Origin: Rhodamnia argentea
Taxonomy: Eukaryota > Streptophyta > Magnoliopsida > Myrtales > Myrtaceae
Direction: 5' to 3'
NCBI RefSeq assembly: GCF_020921035.1
Contig: NC_063157.1
Span: 8,654,001-8,718,000, forward strand
Length of the DNA: 64,000 bases
The notes under the pieces were generated by a model. It saw only the letters and a program-made list of their open reading frames with translations. It ran no database searches and was not told where the DNA came from. Positions 34,674 to 46,639 of the stretch are shown here, piece after piece. Positions within the stretch are counted from its first letter, which is position 1, and every line of letters starts with the position of its first letter. The translations under genes and the position numbers were made by a program.

Positions 34674-36068
34674 ATGGATGTCTCGTGGGAAGAGAGCGTC
34701 GCCGATTCGATCAACACCATCTACCTCCTCTTCTCCGCCTACTTGGTCTTCGTAATGCAGCTCGGCTTCGCCATGCTCTGCGCCGGCTCTGTCCGCGCCA
34801 AGAATGCCATGAACATCATGCTCACCAACGTCGTCGACGCCGTGGTCGGCAGCATCTCCTATTACGTATTCGGCTTCGCCTTCGCGTTCGGGGAAGGCTC
34901 CAACTCCAACCCCTTCATAGGCACCTACTTCTTCGCTCTCAAGGACATCCCCAACAGCACTTACGACTACAGCTTCTTCCTGTACCAATGGGCATTTGCT
35001 ATTGCGGTTGCTGGGATCACTAGCGGCTCCATAGCCGAGCGAACCCAATTCAGCGCCTACCTCATATTCTCCTTCTTCCTCACCGGGTTTGTGTACCCAA
35101 TTGTGGCCCATTGGGTCTGGTCGTCGAGCGGGTGGCTCAGCCCAAGTTCGAGCGACATGCTCTTCGGGTCGGGGGCGATAGATTTTGCTGGGAGCGGCGT
35201 GGTGCATTTGGTTGGAGGGATTGCTGGTCTCTGGGGCGCATTGATTGAAGGCCCGCGGGCCGGCAGGTTCGACGCGTTCGGTAAGCCCGTGCCGATGCGG
35301 GGACACAATGCGACCCTCGTAGTGCTCGGGACATTCCTGTTGTGGTTTGGCTGGTTTGGGTTCAACCCGGGCTCTTTCGATAAGATCCTCGTGCCATACA
35401 CCACCACGTCCGACCAAGGTAACTGGACGGCGATCGGCCGTACGGCCGTCACAACTACGCTGGCAGGGTCCACTGCGGGGCTAGTTACCCTATTTGGTCG
35501 GCGCTTGCTAGTGGGCCACTGGGATGCGCTGGATGTGTGTAATGGCCTGCTCGGAGGGTTCGTCGCGATTACGTCCGGCTGCTCCGTGGTTGAGCCGTGG
35601 GCCGCCATCATCTGCGGTTTCGTCTCTGCTTGGGTTCTGATTGGCCTCAACATCACGGCACTGAAGTTGAAGTTTGACGACCCGCTGGAGGCGACCCAGC
35701 TGCACGGGGGATGCGGCGCGTGGGGGTTGATATTCACGGGCCTGTTCGCAAAGGAGGAATTTGTGATCCAGGCCTACGATTCCGGAGAGAGCGGGGTGTC
35801 GCGGCCGTACGGGCTGTTCATGGGCGGGGGATGGGCATTGGTTGGAGCCCAGGTGATCGAGGTTCTGGCGATTGTGGGCTGGGTGAGCGCCACCATGGGG
35901 CCTCTCTTCTATGCCCTTCACAAGCTCAAGATCCTGAGGATCTCAGTCGATGAAGAAATGGCGGGTCTCGACATCTCCAGCCACGGTGGCTACGCTTACA
36001 CCAGTCACGCCGAGGAAAGCCAGCCTCGCTTCTACGCCGATTACGCGCGTCTCCAAGATCAGTCCTAG
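34674..36068 (+). CDS. AMT1: Ammonium transporter, AMT1 type
   Basis: Single-exon gene of 464 residues for a plasma-membrane ammonium transporter with about 11 membrane segments, acting as a trimer in ammonium uptake. It carries the AMT1 stretches [36 protein letters not shown], the signature [13 protein letters not shown] (170-182), [10 protein letters not shown] and [13 protein letters not shown] region. The pore twin histidines are His178 and His344. The cytosolic tail has [12 protein letters not shown] at about 431-442. In Arabidopsis AMT1 proteins this is usually DMTRHGG, whose Thr is the inhibitory phosphosite, so Ser435 replaces it here. Only about 15 residues precede the first membrane segment, whereas most AMT1 proteins have an extracellular N-terminus about 30 residues longer with conserved Cys. 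The start ATG at 34674 sits in a good context (aacaaccATGG). Start choice is the main uncertainty. Confidence 0.95.
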   Translation: MDVSWEESVADSINTIYLLFSAYLVFVMQLGFAMLCAGSVRAKNAMNIMLTNVVDAVVGSISYYVFGFAFAFGEGSNSNPFIGTYFFALKDIPNSTYDYSFFLYQWAFAIAVAGITSGSIAERTQFSAYLIFSFFLTGFVYPIVAHWVWSSSGWLSPSSSDMLFGSGAIDFAGSGVVHLVGGIAGLWGALIEGPRAGRFDAFGKPVPMRGHNATLVVLGTFLLWFGWFGFNPGSFDKILVPYTTTSDQGNWTAIGRTAVTTTLAGSTAGLVTLFGRRLLVGHWDALDVCNGLLGGFVAITSGCSVVEPWAAIICGFVSAWVLIGLNITALKLKFDDPLEATQLHGGCGAWGLIFTGLFAKEEFVIQAYDSGESGVSRPYGLFMGGGWALVGAQVIEVLAIVGWVSATMGPLFYALHKLKILRISVDEEMAGLDISSHGGYAYTSHAEESQPRFYADYARLQDQS

Positions 36069-36722
36069 CGGATTATTACATCAAGACCCATTTGCACCAC
36101 CAAATGATTTGTTATTCTTCGCGCAGCTAGGCCATGTTCACACGTTCCAATCTGATTTGATTGGTCGCATGTTCTTTTATGCCGAATTGTTTATGCAATG
36201 ATCAAAGAGGACGAAAAGGACACGTTTTGGCGTCCAGCATTCTCAAATCCTATGACTTTGTTGTACCACGTTCTTTCCAAGATTACCACTTGCTTGGAAA
36301 TGATCTCTTTCTTTGACCTGAACAATCAAGCGTATCTTAAGAGGCTGACATCCTCATACCAATCCTCTTTCTAAACAATAAATTAGAGGCGTATCTGTCA
36401 GGTGCCCACCATTAGACAATTATGATAGAAAGGAACATTTCTATAATGAGCTCAGTACACATTCAACTTCTGTGAACGTCATGAATTCAATGTTTCCTAA
36501 TATGGACATGTTAGATTCCATGGAACAGAAGCCCAAAAAAAAAAAAAAAGTAAATGGAGTAACCTGAGAGGCAGAACAAGATGCAATGCTTCAGAAGACT
36601 ACAGCGATTGCAAGAGTCAACACCCATTGAAGTGAAAAAAGATTAACTTCAGCACTTCAAAAGATTTTCCTTAAATATCAGCTAGCTCTGTACATCAAAA
36701 GCCTGTATGGTAGACAATCGAC
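36069..36722. other. 3' flanks of two convergent genes
   Basis: AMT1 (plus) and the AIRP2-like gene (minus) end toward each other, separated by 654 bp. No further gene seen. An A-run at about 36534-36549 interrupts otherwise ordinary sequence. Confidence 0.5.
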
Positions 36723-38695
36723 TCACCTACAATGAGTATCGTGGGGAACGAAGACAGTGTCCGGAACAACCAGAGGCAACTTATCAATGTACATGAACAG
36801 CCTCTTGGCATTCTCCTTCTGAATGGTGGGCAAATCAACGATATCGTGCTTTTCTGTGTAAATCCAGAGGTCTTCAGATTTGGTTCTTTTGAGACTATCC
36901 CTACAGAATGGACATGACTGAGATCGTGCGTGCCTGACCAAAAAACCCACAAACACATCATCATTTTCTAGACAAATGCAGAAGAGTGAAGGTATGAGGC
37001 CATTGGCGAAGATGAAAACAGAACCAGACAACTAAAACCATAAGAAACCGTTTCAAAACAGGTAATGTACTTTAAGATAGCAACAATGCCGAGCAAGAAT
37101 TATGTGCGAATCGGCTAGCATCTCTAGCTCAAGAATGAGTCGTGTGTAAATGGCCCAAGAAGCAGAACATTACCAATTCTGATAGCACCTTAAACACAAA
37201 GAATGACAGCAGTTAGGCAATATAACCCTGCTGGTCGTCTCCAAGCAAATCCCGCACTCCTCTTCTCTTTCTAAGTCAAGTTCAGAGAACTTCCCCCGAA
37301 GTGACTCTTTCTTCTTCCTATACCGGTCAGAACAAACTTCTCTCTGCTTCCTCTCTTCCAAATCTGTGATGCCTTTTTGAAGTTGCAACAGAGAAGGGAA
37401 TATAATTGCTGCTTGTCAAAAGCAAAAATAGACAACACAGCGATGTTTTTATCAGGAAAGGGAGATAAATTCTGAGTGTATAAGCAGCATAAAGAATAAT
37501 CCAATTCCAAATACATGTGCGCACCATAAAAGTCTCTAATGCTTGCTTTCCTCTCATAAACAGACATAGTGGTCTTGCCATCTGCATAGTTCTGCATCAA
37601 TCCACAGACTCAAGATAAGTCATTCTGCACATGAAACATTGGTAACTTAATCCATCCAAGAAGATAATGCAAACCGGTGCAGACACGGTTTTGTACACGA
37701 ACAAGAAAGAACTGGCCCAACCAAAGATGGAAAGACATGTACCGTGTAAATAAGAATTCTAAGCAGCCCAAGTGCACCAGCCAGGTGACAGTCAGTCCAC
37801 TGGACAAGAAAAAGAAATAAGTGGGCAACTGGACTGAAAGATAATCTCATCTGAAGGTACGCTCCATTTTCCCTCGGATAGTCCAAGGCCCTGGGAAAAT
37901 GGGAAAGAGTCAACACACGGGCAACAAAATCGTCAACAAATGCACCGGGAAAACATCCATGTAAAACTCTGCCAACCCATCAACAAAATCTATGCTTCAG
38001 AAACAGTGACTGATGAGAAAACTAGCAATGCAACAGAAACACAAGGAGATCCTAGTCCTAGATATAGACGCACTGGAAGAGTAAGTACCAAACAAGTATA
38101 AGAGCCAAGAGGGCAGTCCAACCAGCAGTAGAAAACCAAAATGCCGGAATGTTTAGACTGTCTGATGGTAACCCGTATCCTAATGCAAACATCAATCCCA
38201 TTGTAAGTAGAGAAGCGGCTCACACCAACCCAGTAACCCTCGACTTGTAACAGCTTGATGGGAGATAAAATTCAAAAAGCAAATCATTTCAGATTCTTTC
38301 ACAAAATTTCAAGAAGGAGAGGTTACCCAAGAGCCCATGATACAGCACACCCCCACTACTTAGCCGATTTCAGCTCCTTCCTTCCTTCCTTCCTAGTAGC
38401 AGCAATAGGTAAATGAAAGGCGACGCGATTGGACATGGCCCCTCAGAAGCTCAAACAACAGTTTTGTTCATCATATACGAGGAAATGATTGAAAATTTGG
38501 GCGACAACCCCACCTTCGCCTCGTTTAGTTCGCCACCCGAAAGAGCTTAAAGCCCAAATTCAAGAAGCACAGGGACAGACCCACAAGAACGGACACCAAG
38601 GACGAAAAGGAAACAGCTCAACTCTGACGACCACTGACTTCACACATCCCATTTCACTATCGGCAATCCGAACGAAACGAAACTAGAAAACATAT

Positions 38696-38731
<36 letters not shown>

Positions 38732-38804
38732 ACAGAGTGTTGGCGTGCTGAATATCAGCTTCGAGAGCTTTGAGAGAATCCCTGAACGGCGACTTATTAC
38801 TCAT
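36723..38804 (-). CDS. AIRP2: RING E3 ubiquitin ligase, AIRP2-like
   Basis: Five coding exons on the minus strand, 38804-38734, 37890-37743, 37591-37525, 37408-37174 and 36933-36723, all with GT-AG borders and matching phases, give 243 residues. The family member in Arabidopsis (AtAIRP2, about 242 residues) is a cytosolic E3 ligase that promotes abscisic-acid and drought responses. Colinear features are DSLKALEADIQHANTL near the N-terminus, YLQMRLSFSPVAHLFLFL and WTDCHLAGALGLLRILIY, then DGKTTMSVYERKASIRDFY. A C-terminal C3HC4 RING has zinc ligands C147, C150, C162, H164, C167, C170, C181 and C184, followed by RDSLKR and LFMYIDKLP. The frame stays open upstream of the chosen ATG (to 39245), but that stretch is basic, low in complexity and spans the likely TATA box. 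Exon borders were read by eye. Confidence 0.93.
38699..38727. repeat. (GA)n microsatellite at the start of AIRP2-like intron 1
   Basis: About 14 GA units. In gene orientation it is a (CT)n run that starts six bases after the GTAAAA donor site of intron 1. Confidence 0.95.
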
Positions 38805-39171
38805 GGCTGTCTGCTTTCTTCTCCTCCTTCTCCTCCTCCTTCTTCTCCTCCTCGGAAGACGGTGCTTTTCATCCGACGCGCGCCCCCGCTCTCCAAATCC
38901 CTCCAATCCCTCGACCGACGACCAGCTCCTTTTCCTTTTCCTTTCCCTTTTCTTTTCTTTCCCTTTCCCGAGAAAATAATTTGGGAACAAGAGAAAAGAG
39001 AGGGGGAAGTGGGTCTTCTCGATAATTACACGAACTCGCGTTCGCGTTTCCCGGCACACTGAGAACCGCCACTGTCGCTGACGCTGACTCCGAACCAGAA
39101 CGAACGAGCCAAAAACCCAAAACCCGCCCACCCCATCTATCTTTCCGACTTCCGCTCCAATCCTAACTTCC

Positions 39172-39178
39172 TTATAAA
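39172..39178 (-). promoter_or_regulatory. Possible TATA box of the AIRP2-like gene
   Basis: Minus-strand reading TTTATAAG lies about 370 bp before the start codon and just outside the pyrimidine/purine-rich leader. Assigned from motif and position only. Confidence 0.4.
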
Positions 39179-39249
39179 GCCCAGGAGCGTCCAGACATTT
39201 CCCCAAAATTACCATCCTGCCCCTCGTTAGGATAAGCAATGCCATCAGG

Positions 39250-41878
39250 GTACTTACTATTTTATTCGGTACGCTTAATAGTTAAAATAAATTAGGAAGT
39301 TTCTATCCGAATTCTTGTGTAAGATATATCAATGACTCATTGAATTTTTTTTTATAAAAAAAAAATATTTATGTTTTAAGTATGAATTAATTTTTTGTTT
39401 GGTTAACTTAATTAGTACCGTGAAACGTCATTAACAAGCTCCCTAGATTTAAAAAAAGAAAAAATGCTCTTTGAACATCGACGAGGCTGAGGTCCTCTGC
39501 TGCAACCTCCTCCTAGGCCTTGGTTTCCATCTTTGAATAAGATCTTGCCACGCGGATCTTGGGCTGGCGTGTCGGAATCGTAACCCGTTGGATCTGACCC
39601 ATCGTGACGGCTTTGTTGTATAGTGGTGGGGAGCCCAAAACCAGCAGGCGCAGCATCTGGTTTTGTAGACTGGCGGCATCGTCCTATCCTATTTTCTATT
39701 TTTCATTTCTTTTTTTTTTGTCCTGATCAAGGATCATAATTTCATCGTTCGCTTTCGGTTCAGCGTTCCAAGAGATCGATAGCGTTTATTTCGTTTCTCT
39801 CGAGAATTTGAGGAAATGTAATTTGCATTTCTAAAGGCCTCCGACTTAAAAGAAGGCCGAAATACAAATACAATTTTGAACTTTGTCGACGAAGACCTCG
39901 GCCATATTTAAAAGTACGTTTGGTTCGGCTTTGGCAAAAAAAAAATTGCAAAAGCCTTCGATTTAAACGAATCTTCTGAAACAAATGACGGATTAAAGTG
40001 AATAAGACTAAGACGGAGACGAGTCTTGAATATGAACTTCTCTTTGTTGGGGTGTTGGGTCACCCCGAAAAGCACGGGAAAAGAGAGAGAAAAAACACAG
40101 AAAACAATTCTTAATTAGCGACGTCGTATGTTCCCTCGTACCTTAGTCGATGCTTCGAATAGTTAATCAGCTTTATGTAATGAGGTTAAGGTGTAGGGGT
40201 CGGGATTTGGATAAGGCTTTATATATCCATTGAGGGAGCACGGGGGACCCACCGCACCAACTTGTAAAAAATAATTATTATTGATCGCTGTTAGCGTTTG
40301 TTCTCATCCTTGGAGGGATGAATCCCGGATCGCAAATCACGCCGAACGTCCTTCGAGAATGTCCGCGAGACATATATTTTACCCCCCAAAAAGAAAAAAA
40401 AGGCACAATGTATCATCATGTGCGCCCTCTCTTTTGTTTTCCCTCCAGAAAAATCACTATTACACCCCTTTTGAAATCGGAAACAGGATCAGACAGGGGC
40501 GACTCCCGGCGTGTGGATTTGGGAACCGATCCTGACCTCCCTAAAATGGGATCGATCGGTCCTGATCTAGAATTGTTTCGAGAACTCGTGGTGTTATCTT
40601 TTTTATAATAAATAAAAAAGATTATGACTCTCACGTTTAACCTTTTTTATTGGATAAAAAAAAATAACAATATATTATAGCCCGGTTCCATCGGTTCTGT
40701 CCGGGCGACCCTGTTCCTCTCCTAAGAATCAAGAACCGGACCGATTCCCGCGGAGCCACCCGAGAATCGGCCGATTCGATCATGTCCGAAACATGAGTAT
40801 AGCCGGGACCGATGCACACCTCTAGGCACCGGCCCGATTCTCGCCAGAAAGTCCGTTATGTGCCCTCGCGTAATTGGATGGTGCTCACTTGACAGGGGCA
40901 AAAGCGCTCATCAAATTTAGTAAGAACTGCATTTTGCCCCCTAGATTTCCTTTACAACAACGATTGCACTTCGACACTCTAGGTATTTTTTCCATATGAC
41001 CCCTAATCTTTCTAAGTTTATCGCAATCCTCACCAAAATGAAAACATTTTGAGTATAATTAAGGAAAAACGAAAGGAAAAAGGGATATGGACCACATATT
41101 TCTTGCGACCAAACATCATGTGTCTTCGAATAGATCTTTACTTTATCATATCCGAAGTTCCTCTTACCACCTCTTTTACCGAAAGGAGAATCATCACTAT
41201 ATGTTACATTTCGATTAGTACTCGGAAAATGACATCGGGATTATTTGTAAATCAATTTAAAAGCATCATCTAAGGAACAGATGAGAGAGTGGGGGGAATC
41301 CATGGATATCATGGTTTTCTTAACTGGATCAGGTGTTTTTGCAAACCAATTCGAAAGCATCATCCAAGTACTCGATGAGAGAGAGTGGAAATGGAGTTGT
41401 CGGTGACGATGGCTGATGCCGACTGACAGAACTTTTTTTTTTTTTGGATCGAACGGCTGACAATACATGACGGTGGTGGGATCGAGTCTATCGACCATCA
41501 ATGATACGGTCGGATACGACCCAAGAAAGGAAAAATGCCAAGGTGATTGGAAAATGTTTTTTTTTTTTTTTTTTTTGGAGAATTTTTGGAAGATGCCAAG
41601 GTGATCGAGTCTATCGACCATTTTCCAAAGTACTCCGAGGGTCCCCTTAGCCCAAAGCAAGTCCTATCCAGTTTTGAGCTCCAAGCATTTCGGGAATGCT
41701 AATGCATTTTTTTTTTTTATTCCTCTAACTTTGCCCTCGTTGAACTTTCGAAATTCCAAATTTATCGTCACCAACATGCGACCGCAGCCAGGTTGCCGAG
41801 CTTCGATTTTGTTTTCTAATTTGGGAAAAATATAGCTGAAGTCCTCTACAAATGTGAGTTTTCTCAAATAACATTTAA
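39250..41878. other. Intergenic, no gene seen
   Basis: 40670-40830 has ccggttcc words ending in gcacacctcta, like one end of an hAT-type element. 41535-41547 and 41593-41605 repeat atgccaaggtgat around 45 bp with a long T-run. 41423 and 41457 repeat ctgaca around a T-run with ggatcgaa. No protein family was recognised in any open frame here. Confidence 0.4.
41535..41605. repeat. 13-bp direct repeat around a poly(T) insert
   Basis: atgccaaggtgat at 41535-41547 and 41593-41605 encloses 45 bp with a run of about 22 T. It is compatible with a truncated retroposon in minus orientation, but the insert lacks the TTCGACC tail. Confidence 0.5.
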
Positions 41879-43581
41879 GGTTCCGTTTATTTCTCGAAAA
41901 ATGAATCGTTTTCGGAAAATGTTTTCCAAGAAGTCAATTTTCAAGAAAATGACTATATTTTTTGGTGTTTGGTTGAATTATAAAAAAGATTAGGAAAATA
42001 CTTTCTTTTGTTTGGTATGGGAAATTGAATTTAATTTTTCTCCATACAATTCATTTAATAATTTATTGTTTTTCCGTATTTTTCATTTTTTTAAATCTAA
42101 TTTTAATATTTTTAATTATTCATCTTTTTTTGTCCTTTTTTTTATCCTTCCTCTTTTCTTTTTTATGTTTTTCTCTTTTTTCAATGATAGAAAACGGCGA
42201 TCGGTAGCGACTGGCCGTGGGCAATGCCTAGCCTCACGCAAGGCCGACGACCGCTAGCTTGGCCTCGCGCGAGGCCTGACCTTTATCGGGGCCTGCAACG
42301 GCTTGTTTGGCCTCGCGTGAGGCCGGCGGTGGCTTGCCTAGCCTTGCCAGATCTATCGAGGCTGGCGATGCCAAGCCTCACCTAGCCAGCCATCGGCTAC
42401 GGCTGTGGCCAGCAACCGGTCAAGCACGAGAGAGAGAGAGAGAGAGAGAGAGGAGAGCAGGAGGAATGGGAGGATCAAAGCCCAAATTGCCGATGGGTTA
42501 GGTGGGAAGGATTTAATGAAGGGGTTTCTTGAATTCAAAGGGACAGTGAGTCGGTGAGCTGGGGGCGGATCACATGATTCCCACTTGCTCCCTTTCTCCG
42601 CGGCAGAGCGGATCGTCCCTCACAGTCCTTCGTTCTTGAGATTTCCTCTTGGCAAACTGGAACTGGGATTGGAACTCTCTGGCCATGCGAGCGACTCCCT
42701 TTGATTCCGATCTTCCTCAATACCAGATTCCCTTCTTCCGAAGAGACAACTTGCCCATTCGTTAATCCGACATCCAAAGAGAGAGAGAGAGAGAGAGAGA
42801 GGGGTGCGTAGTGTTGACCGGGAGTAAAGATAGATAAAGAGAGGCTGTGGAACTTGTGATCTTCCAAGGCGTCCAATCAACTTGCAAATGCAAACAAAGA
42901 AATAATCTTTTAGCCATTTTGAGTCACGAAGCACAGAGCTGGACGAATTGAAGACTGAACACGCAAGATGGATCGAGATGGAGGGGATCCAAGAAGATAA
43001 GTCTATGAAAGGAGAAGAAGACGTTGATGCCACTAATGTTGAAATTGGAGACACGCAGGGAGAAGAAGGCAGTGATGCCTAGCGTGAGGCCTGGCCTTTA
43101 TCGGGGCCTGCGACGGCTTGCCTGGCCTCGCGCTAGGTAGGCGGCGGCTCGCTTGGCCTCACGTGAGGCAGGCGGCGCCATGCCTCACCTGGCCAGCCAC
43201 TGGCTACAGCCATGGGCAACGACCAGTCGAGGGAGAAGAGAGAGAGAAGAGGAGGAGGAATGAGAGGAAGCTAAAAATAAAGAAAGTAATTAAAAAATAA
43301 ATTTTATTCGAAAAATAAAAAATAAAACTTTTGAATTTTGAAAAAATAAATAAAAAAATGAAAAGATATCAAAAAAATAATTGAAAAGAAAAAATAATTG
43401 AAAGAGAGGAGGGATGAAAAGTGAGGAAAATATTTTTCTCTTCTCAAAATGAGGAAATCATTTTCCTTAGTTTTAGAAGGTTTTTTGGTTGATCGGAAAA
43501 TATTTTTCGTTGACCATTCATTTTCCGCCCCTCAAACACCGGAAATTGGGGAAAATATTTTTCCGTGAAATAAACGGAGCC
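41879..43581. mobile_element. PIF/Harbinger-type element, 1703 bp, with internal capture
   Basis: Left end ggttccgtttatttctcg and right end inverse of ggctccgtttatttcacg, flanked by TAA at 41876-41878 and 43582-43584. The subterminal regions are rich in ggaaaat words. The GC-rich core occurs twice (about 42200-42420 and 43085-43230, with tttatcggggcctgc in both), separated by about 600 bp of unlike DNA. No transposase seen. Confidence 0.85.
42540..43080 (+). other. Non-repeat DNA carried inside the PIF element
   Basis: Unlike its surroundings, this stretch has gene-like composition. The last part reads in one frame as TELDELKTEHARWIEMEGIQ, then MKGEEDVDATNVEIGD and a stop near 43079. This might be a captured piece of a host gene, but I do not recognise the protein. 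Confidence 0.4.
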
Positions 43582-43584
43582 TAA

Positions 43585-44560
43585 ATCAAAAGTTAATTTC
43601 CAATGTATTTTTTAGTTGATCTGCATTTTCCCCCCTTGCTCTCTCTTTCCACCCTTCCCAAAACCCTAGCCGCCAGTAACATTTTTTGAGGGAGAGAAAG
43701 GGACGTTTCTGTCTCTCCCTCCCCCTCTCTCTTTTCTTAAGTTGTTTTGATTTTCTATTTTTTTCTTACTTTTCTCATGTTTAGGAGCTTTTCTCTTCGA
43801 ATTTAGTCTAGATTATGAAGCTTTTCTTTCTTATTTTTTGAAAATTTCTATCCCCATCTAGTTTAGAATTAGGATTTTTGGCGTGTATGTTTTTAAGGTT
43901 TCGCTCTTCTCGGGGTTTCGTTGATGAACAAGTCCACTTTCGAAGGAGATCGGAGGAATTTCATGAAGGTTGCGCTCTCACAAGTGTCGAATTACGCTCG
44001 TTCAACATTTTTACTTTGCTCAGTGATAGTGTTAGGAATGTCAAACTTAGGCACGCACCGCTGAAAGACAAAGCCATAATAACATAAGGAGTTCTCGGTG
44101 TGTGTGCTTATTATTGAAGACGGATTCGGTGATCGACCGCCAATTATGGTATGAAGAAGTCATAGATGTACTCTTTAAGTGTGTAATCCATAACCTTGTT
44201 CTGATGTTTTCTCTTATTATTTGAAGCTTGTTTTGTTTTGAAGTTGTGCGGGATGTATTTTGATTTGCGGTTGAACTGCGATATTTCTCTCTTGTATTCC
44301 AAAAAAGTGAACGAAATGAAATGTTATTTCTAATAATAAAAATGCACTTTTTAGTTACACTTTACCACATAATATTTGCTCCTCCCCCAATTTAGATACC
44401 TGTACCTTGTCGGCGTAAGGAACCATAGCATATATGTTTGGAACATTACTTCAATTCCTTTTTATAAGTTTTCTTGCAGTTTCTTAGTTGTAATTAATTT
44501 CTTTTGATTTTAAGATTACTATAAGGAGATGGCATATTGACAAAATTTTGAGACACCAAG
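43585..44560. other. AT-rich unassigned repeat-like DNA
   Basis: Shares a diverged phrase series with about 47830-48430 (tcaacatttttac/tgttg, gcgcaccgc, ggtgtgtgtgctta). This suggests two old members of one dispersed family, possibly retroelement ends. No protein recognised. Confidence 0.35.
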
Positions 44561-44570
44561 AGATAATTGG

Positions 44571-45427
44571 CAAAAGGACATCCGAAGTGCTAATATTTAT
44601 GTACGTCGCTCACTTTAGTGCCAATATTTTTTTTTTTGGATCACTTATGTACCAAATCAGAAAAAAAAAAATGATCACTTAAATGCTAATTCCAATCGAA
44701 AATGATTTCGGCCAAACAGTACACGTGGCATCTTTTTAATAATTTTTTAATATTACGTGGCATTTATTTTAAAAAATCAACCCACGTGGCGTCCATCTAG
44801 AGTTCATGTGGTGTCCATGTGGACTGTTCAACTTAAAAATAGTTAAATTTTTTTAAAAAATTAAAATCAAACAAAAAATAACTTAAAAAATAAAAAAAAT
44901 GCAAAATTTGCAGCGGCGAGGACCGTGAGCCGCCGCCTACCTGCCATTGCCGGCAATAGCCGGCTAGGGTGGGTAACAATTGAGAGGGGTCGCCGAGCCC
45001 CGGCGATCCCATCTAGGCCTTGCCGAAGTCGGCAAGGCCCGGCGTTGGCCGGCCTCGCAAATCCACGGCGTGGCCGACCTCGCCCATTGCTGGTGATGGT
45101 AGGGCGGTGGTGGCGGTGAAGGCTCACGACCCTCGCCATTGCAATTGCTTCCCCCTTCTTCTTTTTTATTTTTTATTTTTTAGTTTATTTCTAAGATTTT
45201 CAATATTATGTGGATTTATTATTGATTTTTAATTTATTATTTTTTGCTGACTTGGAAGCTCCGGCTAGCCACATAGATGCCACATTAGATTTTCGATGAA
45301 GCTCTCCGGAGTTGGCACCGAAATAACTGTTTTTCAAAAAAGTCGACACTTAAGTGATAAAAAAAAAATATTGGTACTAAAGTGAGCGCCGTACATAAAT
45401 ATCGGCACTTTTAGTGTCTTTTCGCTA
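44571..45427. mobile_element. Long-TIR element with GC-rich core
   Basis: Left end caaaaggacatccgaagtgc and right end inverse of gcgaaaagacactaaaagtg, each followed inward by atatttatgtacg. The same 12-mer agagataattgg lies just outside both ends (44559-44570 and 45428-45439). The core (44915-45140) is GC-rich with ccggcgttggccggcctcgc-type words. Family not assigned. Confidence 0.75.
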
Positions 45428-45439
45428 GAGATAATTGGT

Positions 45440-46001
45440 AAATATTTAACCTAGGGCAAAATGTAATTATGACCGCGGAAGGACGAATTTGCCCTCAAGT
45501 TCTTTCTGGTGATGGGTCACGTGGCATCACGTGATCGATTTTCAAGGGACGCTGTCGCCGGAGTCAACGTTGAGAGGGACCCAAAAGAAAAATTTTGAGA
45601 GGGCATTGAAATCGAGTTGAAAACATTCGGGAGCTTTATGACAAAATTGAGATGTTGGGAGGCCAGTTGCGACAATCCCTATAAAACCGGGGGCAGATAG
45701 TAATTTTGCTTTTTCATTTGGTCAAATTCTTCCCGGCCTTCTTCGAGAAAAAAAATTATCGGCACCCCCCCAATCGACACCGATTGAATCAATCACAGCA
45801 GTATGAATTCTGCATTCGATCCCTGGATGCAAATCTAAGCAAGAGTTTCCTCCTTTGATGCGCTATTTTAAGGCAATTCCCATCGGCTCGCGACCTCACC
45901 TTTAATTTGCTTAGACAATTCAAATGCGCCTATGACCCAAATCCCGTCTTTGATAATTAAGATTGAGCAGGGCAATTGATTTACTTGGACAATTAATAAC
46001 T
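45440..46001. other. Intergenic, no feature seen
   Basis: Neither a gene nor an inverted repeat was recognised. Confidence 0.4.
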
Positions 46002-46010
46002 CATTACTAA

Positions 46011-46630
46011 GGAAAAATTATTAAAAATGTCTTAAATCTATTGTAACCGTGTCAATTCGGACTTAAAACATTTTTTTTTTTACTAATTCAATTATAAATC
46101 TTTTGCATTTGTGACAATTCAATTCTCTTGCTAAATTTGATCGGAAATCGCTAACATGGCGATGACGTGTTGCAACTCGACGCTAACATGACCAATTTTA
46201 AATAATATTTTATTATTTTCGAAATTATTATTTTTAGTTATTTTTTCTTTTTCTTGCTTTTTTTCCTCTTCTACTTCCTCCTCTGCCGGTTGAGCGAGGT
46301 TGCGCCTCGATAGGGGCGAGCGAGCTTCGCTAGCCCTCTCCTCTAGCTAATCATCGGGCTCGACGGCTGGCTAGAGGAGGAAGAAGAAGTGAAGAAAAAT
46401 AAAATAAAATTGAAAAATATTAAAATATGGTTATGTCGGTGTTAGTCAAGCCATGTCAACAATTTTCGGCTAAAATTGGCTAGAAAGACTGAATTGACAT
46501 AAATGCAAATGGTTTAAGACTAAATTGGCATGAATGCAAAATGTTTAAGATTGAACTAGTAAGAAAAAAAGATTTAGGACTGAATTAACACCATTGCAAT
46601 AGATTTAAGACTTTTTTTGATAATTTTCTC
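46011..46630. mobile_element. Mutator-like long-TIR element
   Basis: Left end ggaaaaattattaaaaatgt and right end acttttttttgataattttc-like inverse, flanked by cattactaa and cattaccca (7 of 9 alike). The arms carry ggtttaagactaaattggca phrases. The core near 46280-46380 has gcgaggttgcgcctcg. Confidence 0.75.
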
Positions 46631-46639
46631 CATTACCCA

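Noticed and set aside
34626-35921. Long minus-strand open frames opposite AMT1
   Set aside because: Shadows of the GC-rich AMT1 coding strand; they lack any family motif.
38805-39245. In-frame N-terminal extension of the AIRP2-like protein
   Set aside because: Basic low-complexity sequence from the leader; it crosses the likely TATA box, and family proteins start just before the DSLKALEADIQHANTL block.
44571-45439. Assignment to Mutator from the 12-bp flanking repeat
   Set aside because: Mutator duplications are 9 bp; the flanks here share 12 bp, and the element ends are ambiguous by a few bases, so the superfamily is left open.
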